Shown here: positions 18,509 through 28,611 of the stretch, piece after piece
Position numbering within the stretch: the first letter of the stretch is position 1
Layout: each line of letters starts with the position of its first letter
From: Mesorhizobium escarrei
GTDB lineage: Bacteria; Pseudomonadota; Alphaproteobacteria; Rhizobiales; Rhizobiaceae
Direction of reading: 5' to 3'
Assembly: GCF_935825525.1 (NCBI RefSeq)
Contig: NZ_CAKXZT010000057.1
Coordinates: 1-51,954, forward strand
DNA: 51,954 nucleotides
Notes under the pieces: model-generated
What the model saw: the letters and a program-made list of their open reading frames with translations, nothing else
Database searches by the model: none
Told to the model about the DNA's origin: nothing
Program-made: the position numbers and the translations under genes

Positions 18509-18572
18509 GGCAGTAGGGCAGTAGGGCAGTAGCTATTGTCTTCCCTACTGCCTTACTGCCCTACTGCCCTAC
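18497..18572. repeat. Inverted array of GTAGGGCA units
   Basis: Left arm: four head-to-tail GTAGGGCA units plus GTAG (18497-18532). Right arm: the reverse complement with one variant unit (18545-18572). The arms are separated by 12 bases and would form a very long hairpin between the convergent ceramidase-like and acnA genes. It could act as a bidirectional terminator. No spacer pattern, so not CRISPR. Confidence 0.9.
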
Positions 18573-18582
18573 TCCCTTCACA

Positions 18583-21273
<2,691 letters not shown>

Positions 21274-21305
21274 GTGCGATCCGTCCTTGTCTGTTCAGCC
21301 TGAAA

Positions 21306-21375
21306 GGGAACGGACGCCGATGGCATGCAATCACGCGCAAAGGTGCGGGTACGGCCATTTCCGCTGTCCGTTCCC
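21306..21375. promoter_or_regulatory. Inverted repeat in the acnA leader
   Basis: GGGAACGGAC at 21306-21315 and GTCCGTTCCC at 21366-21375 are perfectly inverted 10-mers, 50 bases apart, 33-102 bases upstream of the acnA start. They could pair in the mRNA leader or bind a regulator. Function is not established. The remainder of 21274-21558 shows nothing else. Confidence 0.3.
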
Positions 21376-21558
21376 AGCCAACCCGAGCCGTTCAAGGCGG
21401 CGCGTGCGCTGGTTCGGCGCTAATTCGCTTCCCGTGCCGACCGCTGGCACGGATGCCCCGCATATAGAGAATTTCCTGGAATAGTTCTAGACAGTCGAAA
21501 GGCTATTTTGTGCGATGCGGCAGCTGCCGTGAAGCGGCGTTTTCGGGACGGGCAAGGA

Positions 21559-22167
21559 ATGCGGCTGATCGCCGAAAATCTGGGCGGCGAACGCGGCGGC
21601 GAGGCGGTTTTTTCCGGCCTCAATTTTGCGCTTGGCAAAGGCCAGGCGCTGATCGTCACCGGGCCGAACGGCGCGGGAAAATCGACACTGCTCAGGGTGG
21701 TCGCCGGGTTGCTGCCGGTGGCGGCAGGCCGTTTGCTTATCGAAGGCGGGGCTGAGGATTTTCCGTCGATCGCCTCAGCCTGCCACTATCTCGGCCACCA
21801 GAACGCGATGAAGACGGCGCTGAGCGTGGCGGAAAATCTGCGCTTCTGGCGCGATTTTTCGGGCGCGGATTTTTTGAGCGCCGAAGAGGCGCTGGCAATG
21901 GTCGGGCTTGATGGTATCGGCCATCTGCCGTTCGGCTATCTCTCCACAGGGCAACGGCGCCGCGCGGCGATCGCAAAACTGCTGGTCAGCCGCCGGCCGC
22001 TGTGGCTGCTCGACGAGCCGACGGCCGGGCTGGACAAGGCTTCGGAAGAGCGATTCGGCGAGCTGATGAGGGAGCACTGTTCGGAGGGCGGAATCATTAT
22101 TGCGGCGACGCATCTGCCGCTGGGAATTGAAGGAGCGACAGAATTGAGGATGGGGGAAGTCGATTGA
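21559..22167 (+). CDS. ccmA: Haem exporter ATP-binding protein CcmA
   Basis: 202 aa from MRLIAENLGGERGGEAVF; AAGGA directly precedes this ATG, while the upstream TTG alternative adds residues absent from the family. Walker A GPNGAGKSTLLR near residue 35, signature LSTGQRRRAAIAKLL near 130, Walker B LWLLDEPTAGLD, and switch His in ATHLPLG are intact. It is the ATPase that releases holo-CcmE from the CcmC complex in c-type cytochrome maturation. A fragment of a dispersed repeat (22173-22190) separates it from ccmB. Confidence 0.95.
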   Translation: MRLIAENLGGERGGEAVFSGLNFALGKGQALIVTGPNGAGKSTLLRVVAGLLPVAAGRLLIEGGAEDFPSIASACHYLGHQNAMKTALSVAENLRFWRDFSGADFLSAEEALAMVGLDGIGHLPFGYLSTGQRRRAAIAKLLVSRRPLWLLDEPTAGLDKASEERFGELMREHCSEGGIIIAATHLPLGIEGATELRMGEVD

Positions 22168-22172
22168 TGTTG

Positions 22173-22190
22173 GTAGGACAGAGGGGGGTG
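22173..22190. repeat. Solo end of the GGCAGGACAGAGGGG repeat between ccmA and ccmB
   Basis: GGTAGGACAGAGGGG here matches the right end GGCAGGACAGAGGGG of the element at 34592-34756 with one change. It occupies most of the 46-bp ccmA-ccmB spacer, and ccmB is left without an obvious Shine-Dalgarno sequence. Confidence 0.55.
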
Positions 22191-22213
22191 CCTGGGCAAA
22201 GGCATCTCACACG

Positions 22214-22879
22214 ATGCTAGCCCTCTTCCTGCGCGACATCAGCCTGAGTATCCGGGCCGGCGGCGGGGCGTTGACCGGCGTGATCTTCTTTCTCGCGGTG
22301 ATCGCCACGATCCCCTTCGGCGTCGGACCGGACCTCAATCTGCTTGCCCGCATCGGCCCGGCGATCCTGTGGATCGGCGCCTTGCTGGCTTGCCTGCTCG
22401 GCCTCGACCGATTGTTCCAGGCCGACCGGGAAGACGGCTCGCTCGATCTGCTGGTGCTCGGCGACGACCGGCAGATGCTGGCGCTGACCGTGCTGACGAA
22501 ATGCCTGGCGCATTGGGCAGGAAGCGTGCTGCCGCTGGTCATCGCGGCACCCTTGCTCGGCCTGTTCATGAATATGGAGCCGATCGGCATCGGCGCGACG
22601 GCGCTGACCCTTCTGGTCGGCACGCCGGCGATCACCTTCATCGGCGCTGCCGGTGCGGCGGTAGCGGTAGCACTGCCGCGCGGCGGGCTGCTGATCTCGG
22701 TGCTGGTGCTGCCGCTGACCATCCCGGTGCTGATCTTCGGCGTCTCGGCAAGCTATGGCGCGGTGGCCAACCCCGATCCGTTTTTGCAGCCTTTCCTCAT
22801 TCTTGCCGCGCTGACCTTGTTTCTTGCCGTGCTGGGGCCGGTTGCGGCAGCATTGGCGCTGCGCCATGGAACGGACTGA
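22214..22879 (+). CDS. ccmB: Haem exporter permease CcmB
   Basis: 221 aa with six hydrophobic helices. The family N-terminus LFLRDISLSIRAGGGALTG, the GPAILWIGALLACLLGLDRLFQADREDGSLD segment (here given in part) and the C-terminal FLQPFLILAALTLF are present. It is the membrane subunit of the CcmAB complex, working with CcmC and CcmD on haem loading and release of CcmE. Normally ccmC follows immediately; here only 145 bp without a ccmC gene separate it from ccmD. Confidence 0.95.
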   Translation: MLALFLRDISLSIRAGGGALTGVIFFLAVIATIPFGVGPDLNLLARIGPAILWIGALLACLLGLDRLFQADREDGSLDLLVLGDDRQMLALTVLTKCLAHWAGSVLPLVIAAPLLGLFMNMEPIGIGATALTLLVGTPAITFIGAAGAAVAVALPRGGLLISVLVLPLTIPVLIFGVSASYGAVANPDPFLQPFLILAALTLFLAVLGPVAAALALRHGTD

Positions 22880-23024
22880 TGTGGCCGGCCATCGTTCGTG
22901 ATGGCGTCAAAGGCTGCGGCGCTGCTGTCGATTGCGAAGCCGATGGCGCAAGGTTAAGGGAAGGCATGTTGCAACGAAGCGAAATGGTCCGGCTGAAAGG
23001 CTTTGCACCGGAGGCGCGACCCCT
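22880..23024 (+). other. Spacer where ccmC is expected
   Basis: The 145 bases between ccmB and ccmD contain no ORF with membrane helices and no WGxxWxWD haem-handling motif of CcmC (usually about 250 aa, 750 bp). The only short frame ends by overlapping the ccmD ATG as ATGA, as ccmC normally does, but its residues (ending EMVRLKGFAPEARPL) do not look like a CcmC C-terminus that I can confirm. This is consistent with loss or relocation of ccmC. Confidence 0.6.
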
Positions 23025-23192
23025 ATGAGCGCGCATGCGCTCTATGTGACCGCTGCTTATGCCATCACGGCCGTGGTGTTGGCCGGGCTGATCGGCTGGA
23101 TCCTGTTCGACCAGCGTGCACGAAAGAGGGACCTCGCCGAGCTGGAAGCGTCCGGCGTGCGGCGACGCTCCGACAAGGCGGGGAAATCATGA
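23025..23192 (+). CDS. ccmD: Haem exporter subunit CcmD
   Basis: 55 aa. A single membrane helix (YVTAAYAITAVVLAGLIGWI) is followed by a basic cytoplasmic tail RARKRDLAELEASGVRRRS, the normal CcmD plan. It stabilises the CcmC-holoCcmE adduct, so its retention without an adjacent ccmC is odd. The ATG overlaps a short upstream frame as ATGA, and its own stop overlaps the ccmG start by 4 bases (ATGA). Confidence 0.9.
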   Translation: MSAHALYVTAAYAITAVVLAGLIGWILFDQRARKRDLAELEASGVRRRSDKAGKS

Positions 23193-23767
23193 GCATGGAA
23201 ACGGAGACGCCGGTGCGCGGGCGGCGCCTGATCGTGCTTTTGCCGCTGCTGATTTTCCTTGGGCTGGCGGGATTGTTCCTGACGCAGCTGCTGTCCGGCC
23301 GCGACACTTCGGAAGTGCCATCGGCGCTGATCGGCCTGCCGGCGCCGCAGACCAGTCTGCCGGCGCTGGAGGGCATGAATTTGCCGGGGCTCGATTCCAG
23401 TCAGTTCGCCGGCAAGGTCACGCTGGTCAACGTCTTCGCGTCGTGGTGCGGGCCATGCCGCGACGAACATCCGGTGCTGCTGGCACTGTCACAGGACAAG
23501 CGCTTCGTCCTAGCCGCGCTCAACTACAAGGATCAGCCGGAAAACGCCCGCCGGTTCCTCGGCAATCTCGGCAACCCGTTCCAGGCGATCGGCGTCGACG
23601 CGGCGGGGCGCGCGGCAATCGACTGGGGCGTCTACGGCGTGCCGGAAACCTTCGTCATCGGCAAGGACGGCAAGATCGCCTACAAGCACGTCGGCCCGCT
23701 GACGCCGGGCTCAGCACAAACGCTGCTGCTGCCCGAGGTTGAGAAGGCGCTGGCGGCGCCGGGCTGA
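23189..23767 (+). CDS. ccmG: Thiol:disulphide interchange protein CcmG/DsbE
   Basis: 192 aa from MSMETETPVRGRRLIVLLP, with a GGGAAAT ribosome-binding stretch just upstream and an ATGA overlap with ccmD. One N-terminal membrane anchor (about 14-36) precedes a periplasmic thioredoxin domain with the CxxC active site in ASWCGPCRDEHPVLL near residue 84, the acidic-loop family segment and the cis-Pro GVPETFVIG near 150. It reduces the apocytochrome c haem-binding Cys pair. Last gene of the cluster. Confidence 0.96.
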   Translation: MSMETETPVRGRRLIVLLPLLIFLGLAGLFLTQLLSGRDTSEVPSALIGLPAPQTSLPALEGMNLPGLDSSQFAGKVTLVNVFASWCGPCRDEHPVLLALSQDKRFVLAALNYKDQPENARRFLGNLGNPFQAIGVDAAGRAAIDWGVYGVPETFVIGKDGKIAYKHVGPLTPGSAQTLLLPEVEKALAAPG

Positions 23768-23854
23768 TGGCCCGCCGCTTTCGTCATCCTGGGGCGAAGC
23801 AAAGAGTGCAGCGACGCGCCCAAGAATAACGAACGTGATGTGTTGACCGAAGAT

Positions 23855-24022
23855 TCAGCCGTAGATCTGCTTGTGGACCTGGTAGAGCATTTCGCTGCGG
23901 TCGGCGCGCATGTCGGCCAGATCGCGGCTGGAAAACGAGTCGATTTCGGCGATGAGGCGGTTGTATTGCCGGCGCTTGGCGATGCTGGTGCGAGCACGGC
24001 TCATGATGCTGTCGAAAATCAT
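23855..24022 (-). CDS. DUF1127 small protein
   Basis: 55 aa from MIFDSIMSRARTSIAKRRQYNRL, with AAGGA eight bases upstream. The helical core with ELxxLSDRxLxDIGL-like sequence is degenerate: AEIDSFSSRDLADMRADRSEM. DUF1127 proteins are short Arg-rich alphaproteobacterial proteins; in Agrobacterium some affect RNA turnover and phosphate/carbon physiology, and many are stress-regulated. The promoter region upstream carries two perfect palindromes. A longer upstream frame lacks similarity. Confidence 0.8.
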   Translation of the reverse strand: MIFDSIMSRARTSIAKRRQYNRLIAEIDSFSSRDLADMRADRSEMLYQVHKQIYG

Positions 24023-24081
24023 AGCGAGGTTCCTTCTGCGCCGCATTGTTGCGGCAGGTTGTTCCTCCCTGATCGATATGC

Positions 24082-24137
24082 AGCATAACATAGTTATGAT
24101 GCGCCGCAAAAAGAAGATGTTGCAATGCACCATTGCA
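24082..24137 (-). promoter_or_regulatory. Candidate promoter with two palindromes for the DUF1127 gene
   Basis: On the minus strand, TTGCGG (24104-24109) and TATGCT (24082-24087) are 16 bases apart, about 60 bases before the start codon. The palindrome CATAAC-ATA-GTTATG (24084-24098) overlaps the -10 element, and TGCAATG-CAC-CATTGCA (24121-24137) lies just upstream of the -35. Both are perfect and could be operators. The rest of 24023-24321 shows nothing else definite. Confidence 0.4.
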
Positions 24138-24321
24138 CTGAGCGCATAGCCGGTTAGCGGCGCATGAACCCCGTCATTGGGCCTGGTCATCTGAGCAAGC
24201 GCGGCGTTGCCTGCCCGGATGCCTCAAGATGCGGTGAGACCGATATTAACGGTCTTGCCATATCGATCGCCGGCTGGCTTGATCGCGCCGGCACCAACGA
24301 TTGCATGACCGGGAGGAAACC

Positions 24322-25239
24322 ATGGCCGCCGAACACTACGAAATTCTCGATCCACGCTTTGCGCGGCTGTTCAACGGCAACGCGCAGGTGGACAAGCTGT
24401 TCACCGGATGCCGGTGGGCGGAAGGGCCGGCCTGGTTCGCGGCCGGCCGTTATGTGGTCTGGTCCGACATTCCCAACAACCGCATGCTGCGTTACGACGA
24501 GACCGACGGCAGCGTCAGCGTGTTCCGGCAGCCGTCGGGCAATTCCAACGGCAACACCGTCGACCGGCAAGGCCGGCTGGTCACTTGCGAGCATTCGGGC
24601 CGCCGCGTCAGCCGCACCGAGCATGACGGCTCGATCACCACCATTGCCGACAATTGGCGCGGCAAGCGGCTGAACTCGCCCAACGATGCGGTGGTCAAGT
24701 CCGATGGTTCGATCTGGTTCACCGACCCGACCTACGGCATCGATACGGATTATGAGGGCAACAAGGCCGAGAGCGAGATCGGCGCCTGCCATGTCTACCG
24801 GGCCGACCCCGGCACCGGTGAGATCGAAGCGGTGATCACCGACATGGTCAGGCCCAACGGGCTTGCCTTCTCGCTCGACGAGAGCAAGCTCTATGTCGTC
24901 GATACCGGCCGCACGCATGGCGCGCAGAATCCGGCGCATATGCGGGTGTTCGATGTCGACGAGGCCGGCAAGAAGGTCTCCGGCGGAAAGGTCTTCGCCG
25001 ATTGCACGGCCGGCCTGTTCGATGGCTTCAGGCTCGACGACCAGGGGCGGATCTGGACCAGTGCTGCCGACGGCATCCATTGCTACGATCCGGACGGGAC
25101 GCTGATCGGCAAGATCAAGGTGCCGGAAGTCGTCGCCAATTGCGTGTTCGGCGGCAACAAGCTGAACTGCCTCTACATCGCCGGCACGACCTCGCTCTAT
25201 ATGGTCCGGCTGATGGTCAACGGCGCAAAGACATTTTGA
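24322..25239 (+). CDS. SMP-30/gluconolactonase family lactonase
   Basis: 305 aa from MAAEHYEILDPRFARLF, with GGGAGGAAAC immediately before the ATG. A six-bladed propeller with the metal-site residues: Glu in WAEGPAWFAAGRYVVWSD, Asn in RLNSPNDAVVKSDGSIWFTD, Asn in MVRPNGLAFSLDESKLYV and Asp in GLFDGFRLDDQGRIWTS. It likely hydrolyses a sugar lactone (gluconolactone type); the exact substrate is unknown. It stands alone, divergent from the DUF1127 gene and convergent with the PPOX flavoprotein gene. Confidence 0.93.
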   Translation: MAAEHYEILDPRFARLFNGNAQVDKLFTGCRWAEGPAWFAAGRYVVWSDIPNNRMLRYDETDGSVSVFRQPSGNSNGNTVDRQGRLVTCEHSGRRVSRTEHDGSITTIADNWRGKRLNSPNDAVVKSDGSIWFTDPTYGIDTDYEGNKAESEIGACHVYRADPGTGEIEAVITDMVRPNGLAFSLDESKLYVVDTGRTHGAQNPAHMRVFDVDEAGKKVSGGKVFADCTAGLFDGFRLDDQGRIWTSAADGIHCYDPDGTLIGKIKVPEVVANCVFGGNKLNCLYIAGTTSLYMVRLMVNGAKTF

Positions 25240-25309
25240 GCGGCCCGCCAAAGCAATATCCAAGCGAGGCCTTTGCTATGCCTTCTCGGGCGGATCGCGA
25301 CCGAGCAGA

Positions 25310-25930
25310 TTACCACATGGTGTGTTTGTATTCTTCGTCCAGCCAGCGGTCGGTCGCCTCGGCCGAATCGGCGAGCGCCAGCTGGTCGCGCAGGATCTGG
25401 CCGAGCGTCGGCAGCGTCGCGCGGTCGTACCAGGTTTCCGGCTTCCACAGATCGGAGCGCATGAAAGCCTTGGCGCAATGCATGTAGGCGGCCTTGACCG
25501 TCACCAGGACGACGCTTTGCGGCTGCTTGCAGTCGACGGCGAGCCGCTCGCGCAAAGCCGCATCGATGGTGATGCGGGCGTCCCCATTGACGCGCAGCGT
25601 CTCGTTCATGCCCGGGATTAGGAAGAGCAGGCCGACCGAAGGGTTGAGAAGAATGTTCTCCAGCGTGTCGAGCCGGTTGTTGCCGGGCCGGTCGGGGATG
25701 GCGATGGTCTTCTCGTCGAGCACGGCGGCAAAGCCCGGCCTGTCGCCCTTCGGCGTCACATCGGCATTGCCGGCGCCGTCGGAGGAGCCGATCAGCACGA
25801 ACGGGCTCTTGCCGATGAAGGAACGGCTGTGGCCATCCAGCGCCTTCAATTCCTTGCGGATCGAGCCGTCGGTCGGCCGAGGCGTCTTGTAGATCGTTCT
25901 CAGCTCTTCGCGGGTGGTGACGAATTCCAT
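25310..25930 (-). CDS. Pyridoxamine 5'-phosphate oxidase-like FMN-binding protein (MSMEG_1061 type)
   Basis: 206 aa. A split-barrel flavoprotein fold is suggested by SPFVLIGSSDGAGNADVTPKG, the DRPGNNRLDTLENIL core and VGLLFLIPGMNETLRVNG, all hallmarks of this PPOX subfamily. Members bind FMN or F420; this subfamily is thought to use FMN. The C-terminal half (about 140-206) is the subfamily-specific extension with KAFMRSDLWKPETW. Substrate unknown. Not the PdxH enzyme itself. Monocistronic, with a palindromic repeat upstream (26017-26120). Confidence 0.88.
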   Translation of the reverse strand: MEFVTTREELRTIYKTPRPTDGSIRKELKALDGHSRSFIGKSPFVLIGSSDGAGNADVTPKGDRPGFAAVLDEKTIAIPDRPGNNRLDTLENILLNPSVGLLFLIPGMNETLRVNGDARITIDAALRERLAVDCKQPQSVVLVTVKAAYMHCAKAFMRSDLWKPETWYDRATLPTLGQILRDQLALADSAEATDRWLDEEYKHTMW

Positions 25931-26016
25931 GCCCTCTCCTTGCGAGACTGTTTGGAAACTCTACTCTGGCGGCCATCTGATGGCGTTTTCTGCGCTTCCG
26001 GTGCTCACGGACCAGC

Positions 26017-26120
26017 GCATGACCCCGGAAACCGATTTCGGTTTCCGGGAAGGATCATGCGCAAATGCAGAGTGTTAGAGCGTCCTTTGCGCGTCCAATT
26101 TGACGCGCGGCGCTCTAATG
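26017..26120. repeat. Dispersed palindromic repeat (same layout as 2314-2411)
   Basis: First part: perfect 10-bp hairpin CCGGAAACCG-ATTT-CGGTTTCCGG (26025-26048). Second part: TTAGAGCGTCC...TTGCGCGTC...GACGCGCGGCGCTCTAA. It fills most of the 263-bp spacer upstream of the PPOX gene and downstream of yciB. Confidence 0.75.
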
Positions 26121-26193
26121 TCCGCTGCGCGCCGGTTCTCGAAACCACCACCATATGACTCGCCAGAGCGAATTTCGAAACAGTCTCTAACTG

Positions 26194-26868
26194 TTACTTG
26201 CCGGGCTTCCCTTCCGTTCCGGTCTTGCCTTCAAGCGAATGGCGCATGATCAGCGGCATCTGGCTGAAGGTGAAAAGCAGGGTGATCGGCATGATGCCCC
26301 AGACCTTGAAGGCAACCCAGGCGTCGGTCGAAAAATTCCGCCAGACCACTTCGTTGACAAGGGCCAGAAACAGGAAAAACAGGCCCCAGCGGAAGGTGAG
26401 TTTCTTCCAGCCCTCGGCATCGAGGCTGAAGGCCGAATCGAAGACGTAGCCGAGCAGCGACTTGCCGAAAAACAGGCCGCCGAGCAGCACGCCGCCAAAC
26501 AGCATGTTGACGATGGTCGGCTTCATCTTGATGAAGATGTCGTCCTGCAGGTAGAGCGTCAGCGCGCCGAAGACGAAGACGACGACGCCAGACACCATCG
26601 GCATGATCGGCAAGGTGCGGGTGAGCAGCCAGGACGCGGCCAGCGCGATCGCGGTCGCGGCCATGAACAGGCCGGTGGCGACGAAGATCGGCCCGCCGAA
26701 TTCGGCCAGCGCCGGAAATTTCTGCGACAGCCATGCGCCGCGGGCGTTGGCGAAGAAGAACACCATCAACGGTCCGAGCTCCAGCACCATCTTGAGCAGC
26801 GGATTGACGCCTTCCTTCTTCTGCTTCTGCGGGTCGGATGGGTCGCGTTCGAGGATGCGCGGGTTCAT
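26194..26868 (-). CDS. yciB: Inner-membrane septation protein A (YciB)
   Basis: 224 aa from [20 protein letters not shown], with GAAGGAAAG before the ATG. After a charged N-terminus come six hydrophobic helices. Family marks are [19 protein letters not shown] at the first helix, [19 protein letters not shown] in the middle and [19 protein letters not shown] with the C-terminal [13 protein letters not shown]. YciB/IspZ acts in septum formation and envelope integrity. It lies downstream of ftsY on the same strand (61 bp), the conserved rhizobial order dapF-mtaB-ftsY-yciB. Confidence 0.95.
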   Translation of the reverse strand: MNPRILERDPSDPQKQKKEGVNPLLKMVLELGPLMVFFFANARGAWLSQKFPALAEFGGPIFVATGLFMAATAIALAASWLLTRTLPIMPMVSGVVVFVFGALTLYLQDDIFIKMKPTIVNMLFGGVLLGGLFFGKSLLGYVFDSAFSLDAEGWKKLTFRWGLFFLFLALVNEVVWRNFSTDAWVAFKVWGIMPITLLFTFSQMPLIMRHSLEGKTGTEGKPGK

Positions 26869-26929
26869 AGGCTTTCCTTCTTGCGCATGATCCTGTGCAA
26901 AAGTCTGCGACTTCTTGGGATCATGCTTG

Positions 26930-28600
26930 TTATGCCACTCCAGCGATCGCCCTGGCGAACTCGCTTGCGGAGAATGGTTCGAGGTCGTCGACCTGTTCGC
27001 CGACGCCGATGAAATAAACCGGCAATTTGTGCTTTGCCGCAATCGCCACCAGAATACCGCCGCGTGCGGTGCCGTCCAGCTTGGTCATCACCAGACCGTT
27101 GACGCCGGCGACGTTGCGGAAGATCTCGACCTGGTTGAGCGCGTTCTGGCCGGTGGTGGCGTCGACCGTCTGCAGCACGGTGTGCGGTGCTTCCGGATCG
27201 AGCTTGCCCAGCACCCGGACGATCTTTTCCAGTTCCGCCATCAGCTCGGTCTTGTTCTGCAGCCGCCCGGCGGTGTCGATGATCAGCACATCGGAGCCGG
27301 CTTGCCTGGCCTGTTCGAAGGCGTCGTAGGCAAGACCGGCTGCATCGGCGCCGAGCTTCGAGGCGATGACCGGCGACTTGGTACGCTCGCCCCAGATCTT
27401 CAATTGCTCGATCGCGGCGGCACGGAACGTGTCACCGGCGGCGAGCATCACCGACAGGCCGCCGTCGGTCAGCTTTGCCGCCAGCTTGCCGATCGTCGTG
27501 GTCTTGCCGGTGCCGTTGACGCCGACGACAAGGATGACATGTGGTTTGTGGCTGAGGTCGAGCTCCAGCGGCAAGGCGACATGGGTCAGCGCCTTCTCCA
27601 CCTCGGCCGCCATGATGGCGCGCACTTCCGTCTCGGAGACGTCCTTGCCATAGCGGCTGGCAGCCAGCGAATCGGTGATGCGCAAAGCCGTCTCCATGCC
27701 GAGATCGGCGCGGATCAGCACGTCCTCCAGATCCTGCAGCGTGTCCTCGTCGAGCCTGCGCTTGGTGAAGACGCCGGCGATGTTGCCGGACAGCTCCCGG
27801 GAAGAGCGGGCGAGCCCCTCCCTCATGCGCTGGAACCACGAGCGTTTCGGTGCCGGTTCCGGCGCCTTCTGCGGCTCGGCTCTCTGCTCGACTTTCCTGG
27901 TGACGGTGACCTTGCCGGGAGCGGGCTTTGGCTCCGGCGGTGGTTGCGGAACTGCCTCCGGCTCGGGTGCAATCTCGGCAAGGACCGGCTTCGCCTCGAC
28001 CGGTGCAGGCTGGCGAATGGGCGGCGGGATTTCGGCCGCCGGCGCCTCAGGCTCAGGCGCAGTTGAGGGGGCCTCGGCTGGCGGTGCGGTATCTTGCACA
28101 GGTCCGCGCTGCCCCCCACCCTTACCCTCTCCCCGTGAAGGACGGGGAGAGGGGGGCGTCAGCGTCGGAGCTTCTTCTTTGCCGCTTTCAATAGCAGGCT
28201 CGGCGTGCCGATCAGCCCCCTTCTCCCCGTCATTATACGGGGAGAAGGTGCCGGCAGGCGGATGAGGGGCAGCGCCAGCCTCTGATGATGGACGCTCAGG
28301 CTGGACGATCCCTGGCTGCGTCGGCTCTGGTTCAGGAACTTCCTCCGGCTCCGGAGCTGGCTCGGGAATCACCGGAGCAGCCGGAATCTCCTCTGGCGCC
28401 GGCTGTGGCGGAGGCGCAGCTTCTGCCTCGGGGCGAGGCTCTTCACGTTTCAAAAATTCCGGAGCGGCTTGCTCGGCGGCCGGTTTCAGCGCCTCCAGCG
28501 CATCCCATTTGATCGGCGGCAGCGGTGCGGTCTCGTCGATCCGCTCCTCGACTACTTCCTTCTTGCCGAACGAAAATACCTTCTTGAAAAAGCCTGCCAT
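26930..28600 (-). CDS. ftsY: Signal recognition particle receptor FtsY
   Basis: 556 aa. The C-terminal NG domain (about 255-556) is intact: P-loop [45 protein letters not shown] and [13 protein letters not shown]. It docks SRP-ribosome complexes at the inner membrane and hydrolyses GTP with Ffh. The N-terminal A region (about 20-250) is long, Pro/Glu/Ala-rich and of low complexity. Residues about 109-163 come from a double palindromic repeat element (28112-28275) and are unlike the rest, with runs such as [13 protein letters not shown]. The reading frame stays open through it. ffh is not in the window. Confidence 0.97.
   Translation of the reverse strand: MAGFFKKVFSFGKKEVVEERIDETAPLPPIKWDALEALKPAAEQAAPEFLKREEPRPEAEAAPPPQPAPEEIPAAPVIPEPAPEPEEVPEPEPTQPGIVQPERPSSEAGAAPHPPAGTFSPYNDGEKGADRHAEPAIESGKEEAPTLTPPSPRPSRGEGKGGGQRGPVQDTAPPAEAPSTAPEPEAPAAEIPPPIRQPAPVEAKPVLAEIAPEPEAVPQPPPEPKPAPGKVTVTRKVEQRAEPQKAPEPAPKRSWFQRMREGLARSSRELSGNIAGVFTKRRLDEDTLQDLEDVLIRADLGMETALRITDSLAASRYGKDVSETEVRAIMAAEVEKALTHVALPLELDLSHKPHVILVVGVNGTGKTTTIGKLAAKLTDGGLSVMLAAGDTFRAAAIEQLKIWGERTKSPVIASKLGADAAGLAYDAFEQARQAGSDVLIIDTAGRLQNKTELMAELEKIVRVLGKLDPEAPHTVLQTVDATTGQNALNQVEIFRNVAGVNGLVMTKLDGTARGGILVAIAAKHKLPVYFIGVGEQVDDLEPFSASEFARAIAGVA
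28112..28275. repeat. Double palindromic repeat inside ftsY
   Basis: Hairpin 1: CCCTCTCCCCGT (28125-28136) with ACGGGGAGAGGG (28142-28153), 12 bp. Hairpin 2: CTTCTCCCCGT (28220-28230) with ACGGGGAGAAG (28237-28247), 11 bp. Outer flanks include CCGGCAGGCGGATGAGGGGC on the right. Same family as 11627-11746; here it lies in the variable N-terminal coding region of ftsY. Confidence 0.85.
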
Positions 28601-28611
28601 GTTCTTGCGTC

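Noticed and set aside
18497..18572. CRISPR array
   Set aside because: Units are 8 bp and contiguous with no spacers, and the right half is inverted.
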